Source: an uncultured Bacteroidales bacterium (GTDB taxonomy: Bacteria; Bacteroidota; Bacteroidia; Bacteroidales; WCHB1-69). From it: 64,000 nucleotides of DNA. Made by a program: the position numbers and the translations under genes. Below the pieces are notes generated by a model. That model did not search any database. It was given only the letters and a program-made list of their open reading frames with translations, and was not told the origin of the DNA. This document shows, one piece after another, positions 60,300 to 64,000 of the stretch. The DNA is taken from the NCBI GenBank assembly GCA_934699095.1, contig CAKUVI010000005.1:62001-126000 (forward strand). Reading direction: 5' to 3'. Within the stretch, counting starts at the first letter, position 1, and every line of letters begins with the position of its first letter.

Positions 60300-62096
60300 A
60301 TGAAAAAGATTATTTTGTTATTACCGTTCTTATGCTTCGTCTTTGTTCTCTTTTCGCAGACTCCTTCCAAATATTGGATAGAGTTCAAGGACAAGAAAGG
60401 CACTCCATACAGCATAGACAAGCCCTGGGAGTTCCTTTCCCAGCGTGCCATAGAACTCCGAAAATCTCACGATATTTCAATTGACGAACGAGATTTGCCG
60501 GTAAACCCTGATTATGTCAACATGGTTCTTGCCTTGGATTCAACAGCAAGATGCTTCACAAAATCGAAATGGATGAACGGCATAACAGTTTATGCCGAGC
60601 GTGAAGATATGAAACAAGCCGTGGAGCAGCTTCCTTTTGTGAAATATGTTGAGACTACAATAAGGATGAAGGAACCAGAACCACCGCAAGAGCCTGAATA
60701 TCAATTTCCTGCAGTGGCTGATGACGTTCGTTTTTCGTATGAAGACGATATTAGGAAATACAATGATTTTGATTACGGCTTGGCATCAATACAGGTGAGC
60801 ATCAACAACGTGCAGTGGCTTCACCGGCTTGGATATCGCGGTGAGGGAATCCGCATGATGATTTTGGACGGAGGTTTTCAGAATATAGACACAATTTCCT
60901 GCTTCAAATCGTTGCGTGAAGACAACCGCCTTCTGGGTGCCAGAAATCTTGTTCAGCCTGAGAAAGACCCGATGCGCAAGCACACCCACGGCACTATGGT
61001 GCTGTCGTGCATAGCTTCATATTTGCCGAATAAGCTTGTAGGCACCGCCCCGATGGTTGAGGTCTTTGTGTGCCAGACTGAAGATTCACGCAGTGAAAAC
61101 CGTATAGAGGAGGACAATTGGGTGGCAGGATTGGAGTATGCCGACAGCTTGGGTTGCCAAGTCCTGAATTCTTCCTTAGGATATACAACGTTTGATGATA
61201 CAATCAACCAGCGGACATATCAGGATCTTGACGGAAATACGAGCAGGGCTTCGCGTGCTGCAACCATAGCTGCTTCAAAAGGCCTTCTTATTTGCAACAG
61301 TGCGGGAAACGAAGGCGGAAAGAAATGGAATTACATCGGAGCCCCCGCCGACGCCAACGACATTCTCACAGTGGGTGCGGTCAATACGGGGGGCAAGCGC
61401 GCTTTCTTCAGCTCGTTCGGTCCCACTGCCGACGGCCGCACTAAACCCGACGCCTGTGCCGTGGGCAGAAACACCTTCCTCTCAACTCCCACCGGCGTGA
61501 TCACCGTGGCTAACGGAACCTCCTTCTCCTCTCCGATGCTCTCCGGAATGGTCGCTTGCCTATGGCAGGCCTTCCCCAATAAAACCAACTACCAGATAAT
61601 GGACGCCGTGAGAAAAGCCGGCGACCGCTATCCGGCTGATGTACCCGGCCTTTCTAACCTTAGCCTCCCACTTGACAATGACAACGGCTATGGATACGGA
61701 GTCACAAACTTCCTGAAAGCCTATAATATTCTCAAGTCTGGCGATCAGGATTCCCATATCGTTCTGATTAACGATGCCCGCACATACTCAGTCACCAAAC
61801 AGATCGACTTCCTTGTACGCAACAGCCTCTCATCTGAAAATTATAACCAAATCGAGGTCTTGGCTACACAGGTGAACTTCAAGTCATCAGAACTTGTTTT
61901 GGGCTCGACAAAAAAATTAAAAGTGAAAAATGTCCTAAAAAAGACTAATTACGCAAATAACGAACTTCTTTGCCACTCTGTTACTCTTCCTTCTGTCAAA
62001 AAGAATAGTAGATATTCAACCTATCTGATAGAAATTGTTGTTGACGGTGTGAAAACGTCTTTCATTATCGGCCAGAAAAAACCTGAAGGATTTTAA
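60300..62096 (+). CDS. Subtilisin-like (S8) serine protease
   Basis: A 598-residue secreted protease. A signal peptide of about 19 residues is followed by an N-terminal propeptide-like region and the S8 catalytic triad: Asp in MMILDGGF near 195, His in HTHGTMVLS near 230 and Ser in NGTSFSSPMLSG near 404, with the oxyanion Asn in CNSAGNEGG. A beta-rich C-terminal domain follows, perhaps a secretion tail. It is five bases after the O-antigen ligase gene and one base before hemW. Confidence 0.92.
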   Translation: MKKIILLLPFLCFVFVLFSQTPSKYWIEFKDKKGTPYSIDKPWEFLSQRAIELRKSHDISIDERDLPVNPDYVNMVLALDSTARCFTKSKWMNGITVYAEREDMKQAVEQLPFVKYVETTIRMKEPEPPQEPEYQFPAVADDVRFSYEDDIRKYNDFDYGLASIQVSINNVQWLHRLGYRGEGIRMMILDGGFQNIDTISCFKSLREDNRLLGARNLVQPEKDPMRKHTHGTMVLSCIASYLPNKLVGTAPMVEVFVCQTEDSRSENRIEEDNWVAGLEYADSLGCQVLNSSLGYTTFDDTINQRTYQDLDGNTSRASRAATIAASKGLLICNSAGNEGGKKWNYIGAPADANDILTVGAVNTGGKRAFFSSFGPTADGRTKPDACAVGRNTFLSTPTGVITVANGTSFSSPMLSGMVACLWQAFPNKTNYQIMDAVRKAGDRYPADVPGLSNLSLPLDNDNGYGYGVTNFLKAYNILKSGDQDSHIVLINDARTYSVTKQIDFLVRNSLSSENYNQIEVLATQVNFKSSELVLGSTKKLKVKNVLKKTNYANNELLCHSVTLPSVKKNSRYSTYLIEIVVDGVKTSFIIGQKKPEGF

Positions 62097-62097
62097 T

Positions 62098-63228
62098 ATG
62101 TCAGGAATCTATATCCATATTCCCTTTTGTAACTCAAAATGCATCTATTGTGCATTTTATTCCGTTGTCAATAAGAGAGACAAGCAAAGGTATATTGAAT
62201 CTGTTGTGAAGGAAATTTCTGAAAAGGGATGTGATTCAGCCCCCCAAAAAATAAAGACTATCTACTTCGGTGGAGGTACCCCGTCTGTTCTGGAAATATC
62301 TGATATTCAGATGATTATTGATTCTATTAGAACATCTTTCGATATTGATGAGTTGTCGGAATTCACTTTTGAGGCCAATCCTGAACAACTTGACATACAG
62401 TATTGTGCCGGCCTTAAACAATTGGGAATCAATAGATTAAGTATTGGTGTCCAATCCTTTAACAATGAAATTCTGAGGTTTTTAGGTCGTAAACACACAG
62501 CGGAGGAGGCGGTCTCCGCTGTGAACAACGCTTATAATGCAGGTTTCCAAAACATATCCGTTGACCTGATATATGGTATCAATGAACGAAGCGATTCAAT
62601 GTGGAAAAGTGAACTCGAAATGCTTAAATCATTGCCAATAAAGCACTTTTCCGCTTATGCCTTGACGTTGGAGGAGAATTCAATACTATATAAAAAAGTG
62701 CTGAACCATCAGCATGAGCAATTGGATGAGGAGATGGCCGAGCGGCAATATTTTTATCTCATTGATTTCCTGAAAACATCTGATTTCCAGCAATATGAGG
62801 TCTCGAATTTTGCTTTTCCGGATTTTCATTCAAAGCATAATTCATCTTATTGGTACGGGATTCCCTACTATGGATTCGGTGTGTCGGCCCACTCCTACGA
62901 CGGCAGTTGCAGGTGCTGGAATGCACCTACCCTCAAGGAATATTTCATCCAGATAGCTGAAGAAAATAACTATCAGGAAAAGGAAATCCTTACCGGAGAG
63001 GACAAGTTCAATGAGTTTGTGTTGTTGCGCTTGCGTACTTCCCGAGGTATAAAATTTTCTGAAGTTTTGTCACTTTTTGGAAAGGAAAAAGTTGAATATT
63101 TGCAAAAATATTTCGAAAAAGAGGTGAAAAGTGAATATTATGTCCAATATTCAGATGGGATTTCCCTTACTGCGGCGGGTTTATGGCACGCTGACGGTAT
63201 TGCTTCGAATGCTTTTTTAGTAGATTAA
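62098..63228 (+). CDS. hemW: HemW radical-SAM protein
   Basis: HemW is a heme chaperone related to oxygen-independent coproporphyrinogen oxidase HemN. The 376-residue protein has the cluster motif C-x3-C-x2-C at residues 11-18 (CNSKCIYC), the block YFGGGTPSVL near 57-66 and the C-terminal domain with VLLRLRTSRG. It lacks the fourth motif cysteine and long N-terminus of true HemN, which supports HemW. It starts one base after the protease stop. Confidence 0.9.
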   Translation: MSGIYIHIPFCNSKCIYCAFYSVVNKRDKQRYIESVVKEISEKGCDSAPQKIKTIYFGGGTPSVLEISDIQMIIDSIRTSFDIDELSEFTFEANPEQLDIQYCAGLKQLGINRLSIGVQSFNNEILRFLGRKHTAEEAVSAVNNAYNAGFQNISVDLIYGINERSDSMWKSELEMLKSLPIKHFSAYALTLEENSILYKKVLNHQHEQLDEEMAERQYFYLIDFLKTSDFQQYEVSNFAFPDFHSKHNSSYWYGIPYYGFGVSAHSYDGSCRCWNAPTLKEYFIQIAEENNYQEKEILTGEDKFNEFVLLRLRTSRGIKFSEVLSLFGKEKVEYLQKYFEKEVKSEYYVQYSDGISLTAAGLWHADGIASNAFLVD

Positions 63229-63248
63229 AAATAGATAAAATTTACGAT

Positions 63249-64000
63249 ATGAAAAAATTTTTTACTCTAAGTGTATTATTTTTAGCACTATGTTTTAGTG
63301 GGTGCAAGAAGACATTGCCGGTGGTTGTCGTTCCGGAGCCGGTGAAAATCGAACAGAAGAGTGGGTCGTTCAAAATCGACGGTAACACTATGCTATGCTT
63401 TGACAATCTCAAGGCGGAAAACCCTGAGCTGCCCAAACTGATAAGGGAGACTTACGAGAAATATTTCAAGTTGCAGCCTAATCTTGGCGATGCGGAGAGT
63501 GCGGGCAGGAACTCTATCCTTTTCAGTATCAAGGAGAAAAAAATAAAAGACATAGGTGATGAGGGCTATATCTTGACTGTCAAGTCGAACCGCATCACGG
63601 TTGAAGCCAACACAGGTGCGGGTTGTTTCTATGCTTTGCAGACACTGCTCCAGATGGCCGGCCAAGACAAGATTGCAGGTGCAAGTGTGTTCCGTGTTCC
63701 TTGCGCTGTTGTTACAGATTATCCGCGCTTTGGCTATCGTGGCGCCCACTTGGATGTGTCGCGACATTTCTTTGACACAGCTTTCGTAAAGAAGTATATT
63801 GATATGTTGGCGTTCTACAAAATCAACAAATTCCACTGGCATCTCACCGACGATCATGGTTGGCGTGTGCAGATAGACAAATATCCGAGGCTCACATCTG
63901 TTGGTGCCTGGCGTCCCGAACGTGATTCCTGGGATACACTTCATCCAGTACAACCGGAAGAACCAATGACTTACGGTGGTTTCTATACTAAGGATCAGAT
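63249..64000 (+). CDS. GH20 beta-N-acetylhexosaminidase, 3' end outside window
   Basis: Only the first 250 codons are visible and the frame is open to the edge. It has a lipoprotein signal with cysteine in FSGC near 18-19, an N-terminal GH20b-like domain, and the start of the catalytic barrel with GYRGAHLDVSRHFFD and KFHWHLTDDHGWR near 190-202. The catalytic Asp-Glu pair lies downstream, outside the window. It would trim N-acetylhexosamines from glycans. It follows hemW by 20 bases. Confidence 0.88.
   Translation, partial: MKKFFTLSVLFLALCFSGCKKTLPVVVVPEPVKIEQKSGSFKIDGNTMLCFDNLKAENPELPKLIRETYEKYFKLQPNLGDAESAGRNSILFSIKEKKIKDIGDEGYILTVKSNRITVEANTGAGCFYALQTLLQMAGQDKIAGASVFRVPCAVVTDYPRFGYRGAHLDVSRHFFDTAFVKKYIDMLAFYKINKFHWHLTDDHGWRVQIDKYPRLTSVGAWRPERDSWDTLHPVQPEEPMTYGGFYTKDQ

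Noticed and set aside
1..64000. CRISPR array, prophage or insertion sequence
   Set aside because: No regularly spaced repeats, no transposase or integrase, and no phage structural genes were seen on either strand.

Overview
The window reads as a chromosomal segment of an anaerobic member of the Bacteroidota, most likely Bacteroidales. Four things point there. Promoters follow the Bacteroidota pattern TTTG or GTTG, 19 bases, then TAnnTTTG; the spacing is exact at the tRNA, recJ, rpsT and murG promoters. Most genes lack an obvious Shine-Dalgarno sequence. Lineage-typical families are present: DUF3467 after rpoC, DUF3667, an OstA-like LPS transport protein and a GldI-like FKBP lipoprotein. Anaerobic chemistry is also present: B12-dependent lysine 5,6-aminomutase, the [FeFe]-hydrogenase maturase HydE and several radical-SAM enzymes. 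The species cannot be named from the sequence alone.

Layout. 1-5048 is an accessory island of small, mostly unnamed genes on the + strand: a VSR/DUF559-like nuclease, a DUF2158 protein, three unknowns, a PH-like protein and an AAA-DUF4143 ATPase. Two of these genes are preceded by the same 27-base element, and the ATPase gene sits between an intact PH-like gene and a truncated copy of it. 5146-16939 is the secE-nusG-rplKAJL-rpoBC-DUF3467 transcription/translation operon, with a long hairpin before rpoB, a TTG start on rpoB and a clear terminator. 17280-21040 holds a DUF4328 membrane protein and the kamDE pair for lysine fermentation. 21044-33233 is a set of short operons on both strands: polysaccharide initiation, DMT transport, glycine cleavage T protein, rpsT with RNA methyltransferases, guanine deaminase, queF-queC, and a short-chain fatty acid transporter.

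A tRNA-Pro(CGG) at 33311 is followed by a bidirectional terminator. That terminator also ends the long minus-strand block 33403-43759, which carries queE, DUF721, DUF1893, an ECF S component, tatAC, hydE and mtgA, and above these a glycosyltransferase, recJ, dnaA and a sugar-nucleotidyltransferase. 43836-52232 covers purF-pcm, murG diverging from a MORN lipoprotein-ostA pair, a ComEA-like protein and a CNNM/CBS transporter. 52304-54516 holds an ECF sigma factor carrying its own membrane anchor and two secreted or membrane proteins of unknown role. 54533-56998 is an FKBP/FKBP/NrnA operon. The final + strand run, from 57048 to the window end, carries an S41 protease, an O-antigen ligase-like protein, a subtilisin-like protease, hemW and the start of a GH20 hexosaminidase.

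Functional links: murG, mtgA, the OstA-like protein, the sugar transferase and the O-antigen ligase serve the envelope. queC, queE and queF cover three of the preQ0/preQ1 steps from two distant loci. kamDE and atoE fit amino-acid fermentation with short-chain acid exchange. The least explained parts are the 1-5048 island, the membrane-anchored sigma factor with its neighbour, and a PurF homologue that lacks the usual glutaminase residues.
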